DNA of 64,000 bases, taken from Nematocida ironsii (Eukaryota; Microsporidia). Under the pieces are notes generated by a model. It was not told the origin of the DNA, ran no database searches, and saw only the letters and a list, made by a program, of their open reading frames with translations. Both the position numbers and the translations under genes were made by a program. The DNA is taken from positions 124,001 to 188,000 of the forward strand of contig LTDK01000174.1 of the NCBI GenBank assembly GCA_001642415.1. Reading direction: 5' to 3'. Positions within the stretch are counted from its first letter, which is position 1, and each line of letters starts with the position of its first letter. This document shows positions 1 through 9,793 of this stretch, in pieces.

Positions 1-99
1 GACAATCATAAATATATTTAAATTAAAATTATTTACCCTTTAAATTTTGATTCGTTAATTTATATATATAATTATTTCTTTTACAATTTTAAAAACTCA

Positions 100-2559
100 A
101 TGCTAAATGTAAATAATTTAAAGATATTACGAATAGTGTGCCTTTTAGTGGTAACAGCATTAATAGGACTATATGTTATTCTACTATGGTGGACGGTGAC
201 AAAAACCAAAGAAAAGCCTGTAATGGTGGGATTAGACGATGAAGATTTACAAATCCGAACAGCCAGATATAATGAAATATTGAAAAAAAGAAGAATATTA
301 AATAATACAGATGGAGTTAATAGCGAACTAGAAATACTGTCTGAAGCAGAAAAACTAGACATTCGAAATGGGATTCGCTTAGCAGAGAATCTGCAATTCA
401 ATACATATTTATACTTAAATGATTTATTAAGGACAGAAGATGAAAAAAGAAATGCTGTGTATAACTCATATTTGAAAAACAAAAATGAAAGTATGTTAAA
501 ATTTGTTGCGGGGCTAGGCAAGTCATTTCAAGAGCGTATGATTTTAATTAATGAAATAACACGCAGCTACCAAACTGCCCAAAACGACAGTGTATATTCA
601 TATATATCTGAGATTGAAGGTTTTGACTGGGACATTTTTATTCAGCTTTCAAAATTTCTGTCTGTGCATGCGCCAGTAACATATAAAGAGAGAAGTGAAA
701 CAGAGGAATATAAAAGAACCCATCAAAGAGCCGAGTATACATCAGGGGATGTATTAGTGAATCTTTGGAAGTACAGTGATGATATTTGCAAATACGAATT
801 TGATTTAAACTGGTTTGAAGATTTTGAAATCGATGTATTTATCAAAGATATGGAAAGAACAGAAGAATTTCAATTTTCTATGAATCAGTTTGAATCAGTT
901 GGTTTACAAGAAATTTACAATAATTCACCGCTGTTTAAAACTGAGCTGTCTGATCTGTTCCATGCGCTGTATTCTATATTTAGCATTCCTGAGGTGGTGC
1001 ATGATTTAAGATTCGTTTTCAATGCTCAATTTTTGGATAGTATAATTTATAATATGCAAAGAAATCCGTCACGTTTAAACGCAATGCTTACAGCAATGCA
1101 ATTAAATAATATGCCTGCTATAAGAGTTCATGTAAAAAATATGGTTCTTCTTATGCAGGCTTTAATTGGCTTGTTATCCCGCTTTGTAGACCCATATGAT
1201 GTGCATACTGGCAAAGTGTCACAAGAAAATCTTATTTTTCTAACTCTATTACAAATGCGGCAGTTTTTTTTCGTCTCTAGTCTGGTTAATACAAATGCAA
1301 CTGTGAAAATGGCCAAGCATGCGAGAATATACAATGATATGTATAACATCCTTTGCATTGCATATGAGTTTTCACCGCTTTTATATAACGGAAGAGAACT
1401 GTGGGGTAAAAGAGTTATCCGGCAGAATAGATATGAGCTCTGTAGAATTAAAGAATCTATTGATAAAATGAAATTGCCTACCGTAGAAAAATATAACACT
1501 ATAGAATCTTCTCCCCTGACGATAAAGTATGTGCCAGCTAATCGATACTTTTTAGTATACTTTGTAGATAACCTGCACCATACGCGCAGACCAGTATACA
1601 TTCCAGATGACCATATAAATATTTCAGCAGAGCATATAATTCTGCACATTTCAAAGGTCTATGATATAAATTATAAACTTATACATGCTTTCCGTTATTG
1701 CATGGAAGACCGCTGCTGGGATTATATAGAATATCCAACATTGTATGAGATAAAATATAAACCCAAGCCACACATTATTGTTTTCTATTATATACCAGAA
1801 ATACTAAACCCAAGAGAAGTGAATAACCTTATGTTTGTAGAGTTCAAAATCCAAAAGACCGTTAAAAAGAATGGAAAGGTTGACAAAAACATAATACCAC
1901 TCCCGTTGTTTTTAAATAAGTTTTATGTATCTATGCTAAAGCTTAGTGGCCATTCATACCAAAACAACATATCAGAAGAACCTCCCATGCCAATTAATAG
2001 CTTACACAGTGTTAAAAAAACACGCCCATATGTGTATGCATTTAACTCCTCAGACCAATCATTGACTTTCTACCAGCGCCTATATATAGATTGTGTGCGG
2101 GATGAATGTAAAACTCGCTGTGATATTGACCATCTCATTGCTACCCATACGCATAAATACATATGTTATGATAAATCGCATGAAGACTCATATGTTGAGT
2201 TTTACTCAAGAAAAGTCATGAAAAATGAATACTATTCTATAATCACAGACGTAACCTCGGAGCCAGTGGTTGCCTATCGACTAACAGATCAGAACAACCA
2301 CCGTGCCCTCACATATTCTGTTAAATCAAGAAACAGCAATGGGTATTTCACAAGTATTTGCAGCAATGTATTTAACAAATTCTTTAGCCCAGTTTTTTTT
2401 TATAAAACAAATAGTAGAATAGCATGTTTGGAACTAAAACCCTTACTATTCGCCGAACCAGACAATAAAGCCCCAGTGTTTATGGTTTTCCAGCCAGTTA
2501 GACAAAATATAATCAATGATATGGGGTTGATTTCGTTTTCTCTATTCCAATTATTATAG
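100..2559 (+). CDS. Large membrane-anchored or secreted protein, divergent member of the large family at 41-51 kb
   Basis: 819 residues. One strongly hydrophobic stretch at residues ~10-32 follows a short N-terminus containing lysine and arginine, so it is either a signal peptide or a signal anchor; the rest looks soluble. No known domain is recognised. By eye the second half follows the two large secreted proteins at 40891-43887 and 47651-50704. 'YFVDNLHHT' (~residue 486) parallels 'QFVDNDWHT', 'VFYYIPEI' (~560) parallels 'VFYYIKEDI', and a following block with 'PLPLFLNKF' parallels 'RVPLFISQM'. The spacing between these blocks is similar. It lacks the Cys-rich 'YCCCSGID' block of the other two. 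The ATG is preceded by AATTTTAAAAACTCA, a typical AAATTT-like signal. Expected location: parasite surface or exported toward the host (inference). It is convergent with the polymerase gene downstream. Confidence 0.85.
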   Translation: MLNVNNLKILRIVCLLVVTALIGLYVILLWWTVTKTKEKPVMVGLDDEDLQIRTARYNEILKKRRILNNTDGVNSELEILSEAEKLDIRNGIRLAENLQFNTYLYLNDLLRTEDEKRNAVYNSYLKNKNESMLKFVAGLGKSFQERMILINEITRSYQTAQNDSVYSYISEIEGFDWDIFIQLSKFLSVHAPVTYKERSETEEYKRTHQRAEYTSGDVLVNLWKYSDDICKYEFDLNWFEDFEIDVFIKDMERTEEFQFSMNQFESVGLQEIYNNSPLFKTELSDLFHALYSIFSIPEVVHDLRFVFNAQFLDSIIYNMQRNPSRLNAMLTAMQLNNMPAIRVHVKNMVLLMQALIGLLSRFVDPYDVHTGKVSQENLIFLTLLQMRQFFFVSSLVNTNATVKMAKHARIYNDMYNILCIAYEFSPLLYNGRELWGKRVIRQNRYELCRIKESIDKMKLPTVEKYNTIESSPLTIKYVPANRYFLVYFVDNLHHTRRPVYIPDDHINISAEHIILHISKVYDINYKLIHAFRYCMEDRCWDYIEYPTLYEIKYKPKPHIIVFYYIPEILNPREVNNLMFVEFKIQKTVKKNGKVDKNIIPLPLFLNKFYVSMLKLSGHSYQNNISEEPPMPINSLHSVKKTRPYVYAFNSSDQSLTFYQRLYIDCVRDECKTRCDIDHLIATHTHKYICYDKSHEDSYVEFYSRKVMKNEYYSIITDVTSEPVVAYRLTDQNNHRALTYSVKSRNSNGYFTSICSNVFNKFFSPVFFYKTNSRIACLELKPLLFAEPDNKAPVFMVFQPVRQNIINDMGLISFSLFQLL

Positions 2560-2871
2560 ATAGATGGTTTTACTTATTTTTATATTTATTCTGCCTTAAA
2601 TAAAATGAAATCTTTTTATTTAGAAGTATTATTCATATATTAAAGTAATAAACATAAAGAGTACACACAATAAAAAATTATAAAATATAAATATATTTAG
2701 TTTTATTCTAAAATTAAAAAGAATTACAGTATAGAAAGGAAAGAAAGTAAAAATTAAACTAAGATATAGTCTGAAAGACAAAAATAACCCGAAATTAAAT
2801 TATTTATTCTTAAATATAAACTTGTAATAGTATAATAGACCAACTGATAGAACATAGATACCTTAAATATA
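2560..2871. other. Convergent 3' intergenic region
   Basis: 312 bp of AT-rich DNA between two 3' ends. AATAAA-like stretches occur on both strands and probably serve as polyadenylation signals for the flanking genes. Nothing else is seen. Confidence 0.5.
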
Positions 2872-5868
2872 TCACAGGAAGAGCTTATCGAGGATGTTTC
2901 TTCTGTCAATCATTGAAGGAATGTACAGATTGCCTGAAAACCGGTTTAGTGGGAACTTGCTAATGTCAATGGATAAGTAGTTGGAAATAGATAAAATATC
3001 TGTAATGTACTGCTCATATGGTGTACCAAAAAACATTTCTTGTAGCTTATATAAAAATGCATGGAAATTCTCTGGTGAAGTTTCTTTCCACTCGATTGGA
3101 AGAAGACACTTTAGGCAGTTTGGGCTGTACTCCTCTACTTGACTGCACTTAAAGCACCATCTTTTTACTGCATACAGCTTTATGCTCTGTTTATAGATTA
3201 TGGTTCTAAGAAGCTTTTTCATTTGTGTAGGAGTATAAGAACTTCCACAGGCAGCACAGCTAGAGGCTATATCCTGTCGGTGGCTACAGCAGGGAGAAAG
3301 AATACTCAGAGCATCTTTTGTTTCTGGTGATATAGTGCTGTGCTGAGACTTCTGCACGGGTTTATTATGCGAGGTATACAGGCCAAGCACTTTCTGGATA
3401 TTCTCTATAGATATAGAAGAAAAATGCTCCAGCATTCTTTGGAGAGGTGGAAACACCTGCAATTTCATGTAATAATCATAGTGGATCGCACTGTTTTCTG
3501 AAACTAGCTCAGGGCGGGATATTCCATTATGCAGTGCGATTACAAATGAGATAATGTCTCCGCCGTGAAATGTTAAACCTTTTTCTTGCTTAAGCCGAAG
3601 CGCAAGGCAAACTTGTTGTAGAGATGTTGTTTGCACTGCATTATAGCTTTCAGGATTCTTCTGTATCTTCTTTCGAATTAAATAGCTTTCTTTATCACGG
3701 GATTTCATGCTTTCTTTTAAGCTAGATAGCATTCGAAGTATTTCATCCTCCGGGGTAGAAGAGAATAAAAGGATCCGCATAACAGCACTGATTGTTTCTC
3801 TAGCAACTAAACACCAATCTCGGCGGCCAGTCTCCAGCCCTTTCTCTTCTATAACATCTGTGCCATTCAAGCAATATATACCAAAATACTTCTTTTTCGC
3901 CATCATGACGAGCTTTGAAAATGTCTTTTCAAATCCCAGCTTGATGTTATTGTACTTGCAGCTGATTAATTCTGATATGTCAGATAGAGTCTCTAGAGAT
4001 GGAGAGGGGTCAGTGATTTTTATTCCTGTGTCAACCATGACAGAATCTGTGTCTCCATATATGACTTGAAGACCTTTAGACTCTAGAGTGGCCTTAGTGC
4101 CTTTAAGAATAGTCCGACCACACTCTGTGATAAAGGCAGCCATAGTTTTATTGTAAAACCTAAATCCCTTGAATCCAAGACACCCATATATACAGTTGGC
4201 AACAAGCTTAACTGCCCGCTGTTCAATCTCCAATAGCTGTGCGTTTCCTGCCCCAGCTTTCATTTGTCTTTTTATCTCAGATCGCTGTGTAACAAGGTCT
4301 CTGAGTGCACCCGGAAGAAGGGACGGAGTGGGCTCTTTATTATTGTCCATCTTTAAACAGTGCGAAGTACTAAAGCACACATTGTATTCTTGTATAATCG
4401 AAGGATAAAGCGAGTTGAAATCAAAAAGAGCAATATATCTTTCCGAGTAGACACCAGGTTTATCTAAAAACACGTATCCTCCTTCGTATGTGTCCTTGTC
4501 TGATATTTTTCCTACCAGCGATTTTCTAGGTATAAGATACTGATTGTCTCGCATCCGGTGCAGAAGCAGATATTCTACCCTGTCAGACTTATACCCATGA
4601 AAAATCGAGTTAAGAAGTGCTCCTGTAATGTATGCTAGCTTTTCTGCAAGAGCAAGCAGATTTCCTTTAGTAAAAATTGCATGCATTGTGGCAGCAGATA
4701 CTCTTGCAGTGTTAAGCTGCACAAGAGCACTGTCTGATACATGGCCATTTCGAATCGCACTGTAAACCATCTGAAGAGAGTCTGCGCTACCACAAACCGA
4801 AATGTCTGCATGTTCAAGAGAATAGCTTTTGCACATTTCCTCTAAAGTATATTCAGTAAGCCTGCACACAGACTCAAAGTATTGGGAAATATCACAAATA
4901 AGACTGATTTTATCGCAAATAGGAGAGGATGCTGCAAGAAAGCTATAGGAGTCTTTCCGACCCAGCAGCTTTTCTCTAATTAGGCCAGTGTCTGCATTAT
5001 AGAAAACAATCATATTAGCATTGGACTCATTAAGAAATCTTCCAACTCTAGAAATAACTGCCTCAGAGTCTATACACCTAGTTATATTGCTAGTGAGTAG
5101 GCTGTCAGAAGAAACCGGACTTTCTAGAGTTGTAAAGGTCCATGCATCACATAGCGCAGAAGACTCTGTGCACTTAACAAATTCAGTGCTCTCTGTGCAT
5201 TCAGTATGCTCTAATTTCTGTTTTTTAACATGTATTGTTTCAGTGCATATTTTGTGATTTTCATCTGGATTATTTATTGGCTCGGTAGTTGCCGACTTAT
5301 AAATACAAATAGACACAGTTTCAAATATATTTCGCTGCAAAAAGTAAAGATAGGCTATTCGAATAGGAGGAGTACCATAAGAGATCGTGCTGATGTCTTG
5401 CATCCGTACTACTTTACCATCTATTCTATTAATGTGCATAAGAGTAGGCCCCTTTATCTTCTTCAGAAGAATGAAGGCCTCCATTGGACTAGAGAATTCT
5501 TTTGTAATATCAAAAGAGTTTTCTAGTTTAGCTAAACATCTGGCCTTGTCGTATAAAAGATGAAAAATAAGCCGCTTTTGGACTGCCCCATTTCTTTCAG
5601 GGTTTCGGCTATCATAGCACACAGTTCGATTCTCCCATTGAGTTAGCTTTTCTCCAACAATTGGAACAAGGCTATTTTTATAGGTTGTAAGAACCTCTTC
5701 TTCAAGTCTATCCATGGTAATCGCCCGCTCTGAAATAGGCGCAGCAGTTACTTCATTAACTACATCAGTTATGTGCACGTTTAAACAGTTTCCTGTGCTC
5801 TTTTCTACACACTGGAGAACTACTGAGTGGTTTTCACCCGAGAGTATATTTAGCACATACACTTGCAT
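2872..5868 (-). CDS. POL1: DNA polymerase alpha catalytic subunit
   Basis: 998-residue family B DNA polymerase that extends the RNA primer laid by primase. Motif A 'DFNSLYPSIIQEYN' (~residue 484) is the Pol alpha version (delta has a different wording). Motif B 'KLVANCIYGCLGF' and motif C 'YGDTDS' (~604) follow in order. Between C and the C-terminus are the thumb and a Pol alpha-like 'GGDIISFVI' stretch. The tail carries two cysteine clusters (~861-925, 'CC..CAACG' and 'CFKC..CLKC') matching the CysA/CysB zinc modules that bind the B subunit. The family is usually ~1,460 residues; the N-terminal third is missing or much reduced, as is common in microsporidia. No proofreading exonuclease motifs were seen, as expected for alpha. 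The start lies 14 bp from the divergent BUD20-like gene. Confidence 0.93.
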   Translation of the reverse strand: MQVYVLNILSGENHSVVLQCVEKSTGNCLNVHITDVVNEVTAAPISERAITMDRLEEEVLTTYKNSLVPIVGEKLTQWENRTVCYDSRNPERNGAVQKRLIFHLLYDKARCLAKLENSFDITKEFSSPMEAFILLKKIKGPTLMHINRIDGKVVRMQDISTISYGTPPIRIAYLYFLQRNIFETVSICIYKSATTEPINNPDENHKICTETIHVKKQKLEHTECTESTEFVKCTESSALCDAWTFTTLESPVSSDSLLTSNITRCIDSEAVISRVGRFLNESNANMIVFYNADTGLIREKLLGRKDSYSFLAASSPICDKISLICDISQYFESVCRLTEYTLEEMCKSYSLEHADISVCGSADSLQMVYSAIRNGHVSDSALVQLNTARVSAATMHAIFTKGNLLALAEKLAYITGALLNSIFHGYKSDRVEYLLLHRMRDNQYLIPRKSLVGKISDKDTYEGGYVFLDKPGVYSERYIALFDFNSLYPSIIQEYNVCFSTSHCLKMDNNKEPTPSLLPGALRDLVTQRSEIKRQMKAGAGNAQLLEIEQRAVKLVANCIYGCLGFKGFRFYNKTMAAFITECGRTILKGTKATLESKGLQVIYGDTDSVMVDTGIKITDPSPSLETLSDISELISCKYNNIKLGFEKTFSKLVMMAKKKYFGIYCLNGTDVIEEKGLETGRRDWCLVARETISAVMRILLFSSTPEDEILRMLSSLKESMKSRDKESYLIRKKIQKNPESYNAVQTTSLQQVCLALRLKQEKGLTFHGGDIISFVIALHNGISRPELVSENSAIHYDYYMKLQVFPPLQRMLEHFSSISIENIQKVLGLYTSHNKPVQKSQHSTISPETKDALSILSPCCSHRQDIASSCAACGSSYTPTQMKKLLRTIIYKQSIKLYAVKRWCFKCSQVEEYSPNCLKCLLPIEWKETSPENFHAFLYKLQEMFFGTPYEQYITDILSISNYLSIDISKFPLNRFSGNLYIPSMIDRRNILDKLFL

Positions 5869-5882
5869 AAAATAATTTTACA
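5869..5882. promoter_or_regulatory. 14-bp bidirectional start region POL1/BUD20
   Basis: The whole spacer between two divergent ATGs is AAAATAATTTTACA. It reads as an AAAATTAT-like, AT-rich start-proximal signal in both directions. Any further promoter elements must lie inside the opposing coding sequences. Confidence 0.55.
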
Positions 5883-6182
5883 ATGGCGCAAAGAAAACCG
5901 TCAAAGACAACAAACAACAAGAGGTCAACGCATAGAACAACCAGCATAGGATGCAAGCTGAGAAACAGAGCAAAGGACTATGACGAAATACGAAAAAGAG
6001 TGGAGGAAAACATTAGCGAGCCAATCGAAAACCCCAAGCACGCACGGTGTATAGAATGCGATAGAGTAATGGAGGCCAACACGCTTGATAAGCACCGAAA
6101 GTCAAGGGATCACAAAAGAAGGCTTAAGGACCTGCTAGAGGATGCTTTATTAGAACAGGATAGAAAGAATGGGTTATGTTGA
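5883..6182 (+). CDS. BUD20: Bud20/ZNF593-type zinc-finger 60S biogenesis factor
   Basis: 99 residues, very basic. The N-terminus has the K/R/T-rich sequence of Bud20 (rrth..), followed by one U1-type C2H2 finger, 'CIEC' then 'H' and 'H' with a five-residue His spacing, ending 'RDHKRRLKDL'. This is the Bud20/ZNF593 layout. In yeast this shuttling protein binds late pre-60S particles and helps nuclear export. It is shorter than yeast Bud20 (about 166 residues), which has an acidic tail that is absent here. It is divergent from POL1. Identification rests on the finger spacing and the basic flanks, so another U1-type finger protein is possible. Confidence 0.75.
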   Translation: MAQRKPSKTTNNKRSTHRTTSIGCKLRNRAKDYDEIRKRVEENISEPIENPKHARCIECDRVMEANTLDKHRKSRDHKRRLKDLLEDALLEQDRKNGLC

Positions 6183-6219
6183 GAATGAAACATTTAACCA
6201 CAAATAATATAAAACAAAT

Positions 6220-7152
6220 ATGGATACGGAGAGACAGAGAGAACAGCACACTTTAAACTCGTTATTGCCAGCAGAAGCAAATGAATACAAAAAAACTTTG
6301 ATAGAAAGCAACGGAGCACTATATGTTGAGTTTTTTCACGCGGATGTATTAAATGAGATAGTAACTGAGAGTGTAATAGATAGAAGTATACGAAAAAGGA
6401 AGATAAGTAGCACAATATATAAAATTCTACAAATAGTAATAAAGCTAATCCAAGGAAACAGCATACATTCTGATTCTACAATAAAGCCAGTAACAACGCA
6501 CTATCGATTTTGCACAAAAACTCTTCAAGTAACTGCAGACTTGGAAGCACTGATGAAGGTAATTAGTATAGTAGATCTAAAAAAGCACCCTGAGCTATTC
6601 AGACAAAGCGCATCTGTAAAAGAAGTCAAGCAGCTTTGGCAGAATCTAAATAACATAACATTTACTGCATTATCCCCAAACTCTGAAAAATGCCCAGAGG
6701 AGAAAGAAAAAAAGAACCAGGAAATTATTAAGATTATTTCATACAACTTAAAGGAGTTTGACGTAGAAACCATTGCTTCTGTTTACAAAATGATACTTAA
6801 AACAAAGAACCCATTCTTTTCAACCAAATACATCAATGAGTACATAAAAATAGGAAATATCAGCTGCAAGGAAACTAAAATACAGCTGTGTAAGTTCATA
6901 GTAGCATTTGCTGTCCCCACACAGAAACAAGAGCTTCTTGAAGTAACGTGCAATTTTCTTTATTCATTGATTACAAAGGAGGACAGCAAGCTGAAATTTA
7001 GAAACATTTCAGTGGTCTTTGCTCCAATATTCTTTATAGACGAAGAGTGCAACATTATTGATGCAAACTTCAAAGAAATCATGGAAAAGCTAAAGGATCT
7101 TCTTGAGTTTTTTTTGGAGAATACTCCACAGATTTTTCTTCTATCATTATAA
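6220..7152 (+). CDS. RhoGAP-domain protein
   Basis: 310 residues. Residues ~105-300 follow the RhoGAP fold. 'ELFRQSASVKEVKQL' (~125-139) matches the family signature containing the arginine finger (here Arg128). 'FDVETIASVYKMIL' corresponds to the helix before the Pro-rich loop, and 'LKFRNISVVFAPIFF' matches the conserved 'N..vvfaP' segment. It should stimulate GTP hydrolysis on a Rho-type GTPase, acting on actin or polarity. The N-terminal ~100 residues have no recognisable domain. The stop codon abuts the stop of MUS81 on the other strand; the two coding regions share six bases at 7147-7152. Confidence 0.72.
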   Translation: MDTERQREQHTLNSLLPAEANEYKKTLIESNGALYVEFFHADVLNEIVTESVIDRSIRKRKISSTIYKILQIVIKLIQGNSIHSDSTIKPVTTHYRFCTKTLQVTADLEALMKVISIVDLKKHPELFRQSASVKEVKQLWQNLNNITFTALSPNSEKCPEEKEKKNQEIIKIISYNLKEFDVETIASVYKMILKTKNPFFSTKYINEYIKIGNISCKETKIQLCKFIVAFAVPTQKQELLEVTCNFLYSLITKEDSKLKFRNISVVFAPIFFIDEECNIIDANFKEIMEKLKDLLEFFLENTPQIFLLSL

Positions 7153-8865
7153 GCCAAGAGACATAAGAATAGAGTGAGCTTTTTTTGTCCCAAGAGTTCT
7201 GTTCTTTTTTGCTGTAGGCAGGCAAGCCAACTCTTCTAGAAGAGACTGCCGGTCTGTGCTTTTTTTAATTAGCACAGACAGCCTTCCTATTTTAGAAACT
7301 ATGGTACTGGCGGTGCTATAAGAAACCCCCTTTATAGACTGCAGGATAATCAGTGATTGCTCAATTTCTGTGTAATCAGTAAGCTTTTTTCTATGAAGAT
7401 TCGTTAATAAATTTTCAAGTAAATCCCCGTTCTCATCTTTTTTTGTTGCATTTCCATCGCTGCTATATTCGCACAGAATATCCTTCTTGTTTACTCTATT
7501 TGTTACAATTTTGTGGGCTTTTTCTATTATAAAAAGAGTCTCTTCAACCTTCCATGGGTTAACAACTATAAAGCCGCTTGAGATTAGCCCATAAGCTACA
7601 GTATACATCATTTTAACAACAGATTTCTCCGTAGGGTAATTCCCTTCTATACAATACATTTTGTTGCCAGGCAGGCTTAGCAGTCGTTCTTTTTGTTCTC
7701 TATACCTTCCATCCCGCACAGACTGGAGTAGATCGCGAATAGTCTTTCTTTCTATTAATAAATTGCAGTAGTATTCCTGCATGTTTTTTACATACGACCA
7801 AAGAAAATCCCCAATAGATAGGACTCTGGTCTCTGCCTTAACACCTGCGTGTGATAGAAAAGAATGAAAGAAGTACGGATCTTCTCGTGTCTTCTTTTCT
7901 CTTATGTCAATCAATAACATAGGCTGAACGTCTGCTGACTCTAAATCTATCTGAGCCCCATCCTGAACATCGCTTGAGTTCTCTATGTATCTGCTGTCCA
8001 AGATACCATTAGTTTCTTTATTATAAGACCTACATGTACTTGATAGAAGCCTTGCTGCGCTCTTTCCCATTTCGGTTATAGAAATGCTGTTTTGGTGGTC
8101 TTCTATGAGACCATGCCTTAAAAGTATCTTTGAAAAGTGCTTTACTCTTTTCTCAGTAGATTCAAATAGTGCTCTGCTGCCATATAACAAACTACACTTT
8201 CTTGCCCTCTCCAAGCACACATACCGTAATGACCCAATATCGATTGATTTATTCTGTGTATCCTCACCAGTTAGCCCATCAAGAATGAGATGGCCTAGTG
8301 TAAATGGAACAGGAGTTTTAATCTGCATATTCTTGTTTTTAACTGTAAATACATATCCAACTTTCTTCTCCCGTATCCTCGGCTCTTCTTCATTCTGTGC
8401 ATATTTACTAATTATTTCATTTGATACTTCTGTTTTTTTAGAAGTAAATATACTGTCGTTCACATTATTTTCATTTTGAGCTAGAATTTGTCTTTTCTGC
8501 AATAGATTTGCAGTTTCTTCAAAAACACTAGAATTATCTGATATAACAATTAGTTCCTCCTTCTCCTCTTCATTTGCTTCCTTACAGTTGCTCACAGGGC
8601 TTTCACAAGAATTCTCATATTTTTCTATTTCTTTAATAATTTCACTTGCTATACTCTTTCCTATGTGCTTGACATTAACAAGATCTGCTGAACTCTCCAT
8701 GCTTCCCTCATGAATAAGACACTCTTTCAGTGCTCTCTTATACCGAATGAATCTAAAAGTAACACCAGATACTTTTGAATAAACTTTTTCCTTTTCTACT
8801 AATTTCTCAAGCACGTTTAATACTTTGTCCTTATACTTTGTTATTTCTTTTCCATGAGTACTCAT
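7147..8865 (-). CDS. MUS81: Crossover junction endonuclease MUS81
   Basis: 572 residues. The ERCC4/XPF-type nuclease domain is centred on 'IERKTIRDLLQSVRDGRYRE' (~residues 369-388), which contains the catalytic ERKxxxD motif; it is preceded by 'LLIDIREKK' and 'IGDFLW'. The first ~70 residues look like the helix-hairpin-helix domain of MUS81, with 'VNVKHIGKSIASEI'. The C-terminal stretch has a second HhH ('IKGVSYSTASTIV'). With an EME1-type partner it cuts branched recombination and fork intermediates in the nucleus. The length is near the family norm (551 in human). The ATG at 8865 is supported by the N-terminal domain beginning directly after it, even though only 3 bp separate it from the next gene's ATG. 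Confidence 0.9.
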   Translation of the reverse strand: MSTHGKEITKYKDKVLNVLEKLVEKEKVYSKVSGVTFRFIRYKRALKECLIHEGSMESSADLVNVKHIGKSIASEIIKEIEKYENSCESPVSNCKEANEEEKEELIVISDNSSVFEETANLLQKRQILAQNENNVNDSIFTSKKTEVSNEIISKYAQNEEEPRIREKKVGYVFTVKNKNMQIKTPVPFTLGHLILDGLTGEDTQNKSIDIGSLRYVCLERARKCSLLYGSRALFESTEKRVKHFSKILLRHGLIEDHQNSISITEMGKSAARLLSSTCRSYNKETNGILDSRYIENSSDVQDGAQIDLESADVQPMLLIDIREKKTREDPYFFHSFLSHAGVKAETRVLSIGDFLWSYVKNMQEYYCNLLIERKTIRDLLQSVRDGRYREQKERLLSLPGNKMYCIEGNYPTEKSVVKMMYTVAYGLISSGFIVVNPWKVEETLFIIEKAHKIVTNRVNKKDILCEYSSDGNATKKDENGDLLENLLTNLHRKKLTDYTEIEQSLIILQSIKGVSYSTASTIVSKIGRLSVLIKKSTDRQSLLEELACLPTAKKNRTLGTKKAHSILMSLGL

Positions 8866-8868
8866 TAA
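8866..8868. promoter_or_regulatory. 3-bp spacer between divergent start codons
   Basis: The two ATGs are separated by TAA only. Both promoters must overlap the opposite gene's coding sequence or 5' UTR, so the transcripts probably overlap as antisense at their 5' ends. Confidence 0.5.
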
Positions 8869-9558
8869 ATGAAGGCACCAGAAGATTTACTAAAAATATA
8901 TAAAGCAAATGTAAATGCATTCTTTACTGGAAGTGCCAATGAATCATCCCACAAGAAATATTCCATAGAAGAAATATCACACATAACTTACTTTAAGTTA
9001 CAGGACGAGCTATCCCCATCAGATGAAAAGAATAGAATGGCACCACTCTTATACACGAGAATAATTGGTCCAATTGACAATTCTGAAATAATTGCCACAG
9101 TGAAATACTTAAATGATTCTTTTCCAGGAATACACTCAATAAGCAAGCACAAGCATCTGCTCAAGTGGTATATCATAATAGTGTCATTTCCATGGATATC
9201 TTCGTTGATAGATTCATTGCCAAGGGGCATGCTTCCTTTACTTAGTGATGATATATACAGGCTGTCTCTTGACAACAGGCCTGCTTATTTCCCATGCGAG
9301 CTGTTTTTATCCAAAACCGTTTCCCACACACTTTGTATTATAAACATACAAGAAGCAGAAGAAACACTTCTCAACTATTTCCATGAGTATTCAATAGAAA
9401 AGGCTGTATCCAGAGAGAACCGCGCTTATCTAAAAATAGAAAGTAAAAATGATGCGAAAAACATATATATTATGCTTTCTGGAAAGTTAATTAATTCAAA
9501 ATGCACTTTCCTTTATTATTATCCGGACATTTTATCAAATATAAACATATTCCTGTAA
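8869..9558 (+). CDS. Unknown protein, possible Nup35-type RRM at C-terminus
   Basis: 229 residues, no confident family. The last ~75 residues ('HTLCIINIQ...AEETLLNYF...NRAYLKIESKNDAKNI...') have the strand-helix-strand-strand-helix-strand pattern of an RRM. The order of small and aromatic residues resembles the Nup35/Nup53 MPPN subtype, which in other fungi sits in the nuclear pore scaffold. This is a weak, by-eye resemblance. The N-terminal two thirds have no recognised motif. Its ATG is 3 bp from MUS81 and the next small gene begins 8 bp after its stop, which suggests a tightly packed gene pair. Confidence 0.7.
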   Translation: MKAPEDLLKIYKANVNAFFTGSANESSHKKYSIEEISHITYFKLQDELSPSDEKNRMAPLLYTRIIGPIDNSEIIATVKYLNDSFPGIHSISKHKHLLKWYIIIVSFPWISSLIDSLPRGMLPLLSDDIYRLSLDNRPAYFPCELFLSKTVSHTLCIINIQEAEETLLNYFHEYSIEKAVSRENRAYLKIESKNDAKNIYIMLSGKLINSKCTFLYYYPDILSNINIFL

Positions 9559-9565
9559 AAAATAA

Positions 9566-9793
9566 ATGAGCAGAAAAGCAAGGAAGAGAGCAGAATTATA
9601 TGAAAAGTTGTATAAAGATATAAGAAGAAATGTGAAGATGTATTCAAAGAAAGAAACAGCAGATTTAATAAAGATGAAGTATTCTGAGCTGTGGACAGAA
9701 AAAAAAAGCATAAAAGACAGAGAGATAGACATAGGAGAAATACAAGCAGATGCACGCAAAGAGGTATACTACATAGCAGCGGATGGCAACTAA
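9566..9793 (+). CDS. Small basic hypothetical protein
   Basis: 75 residues, rich in Lys, Arg and Glu, predicted helical, no recognised family. It starts 8 bp after the upstream gene with AAAAAATAA before ATG. The charged, evenly distributed composition and codon use look coding, whereas the opposite-strand reading frames here are Phe/Ser/Leu-rich and look like shadows. The ~290 bp after it holds no gene. Confidence 0.5.
   Translation: MSRKARKRAELYEKLYKDIRRNVKMYSKKETADLIKMKYSELWTEKKSIKDREIDIGEIQADARKEVYYIAADGN

Noticed and set aside
1128..1649. 173-codon minus-strand frame opposite the first gene
   Set aside because: Shadow frame with no recognisable features; the plus-strand protein has family relatives.
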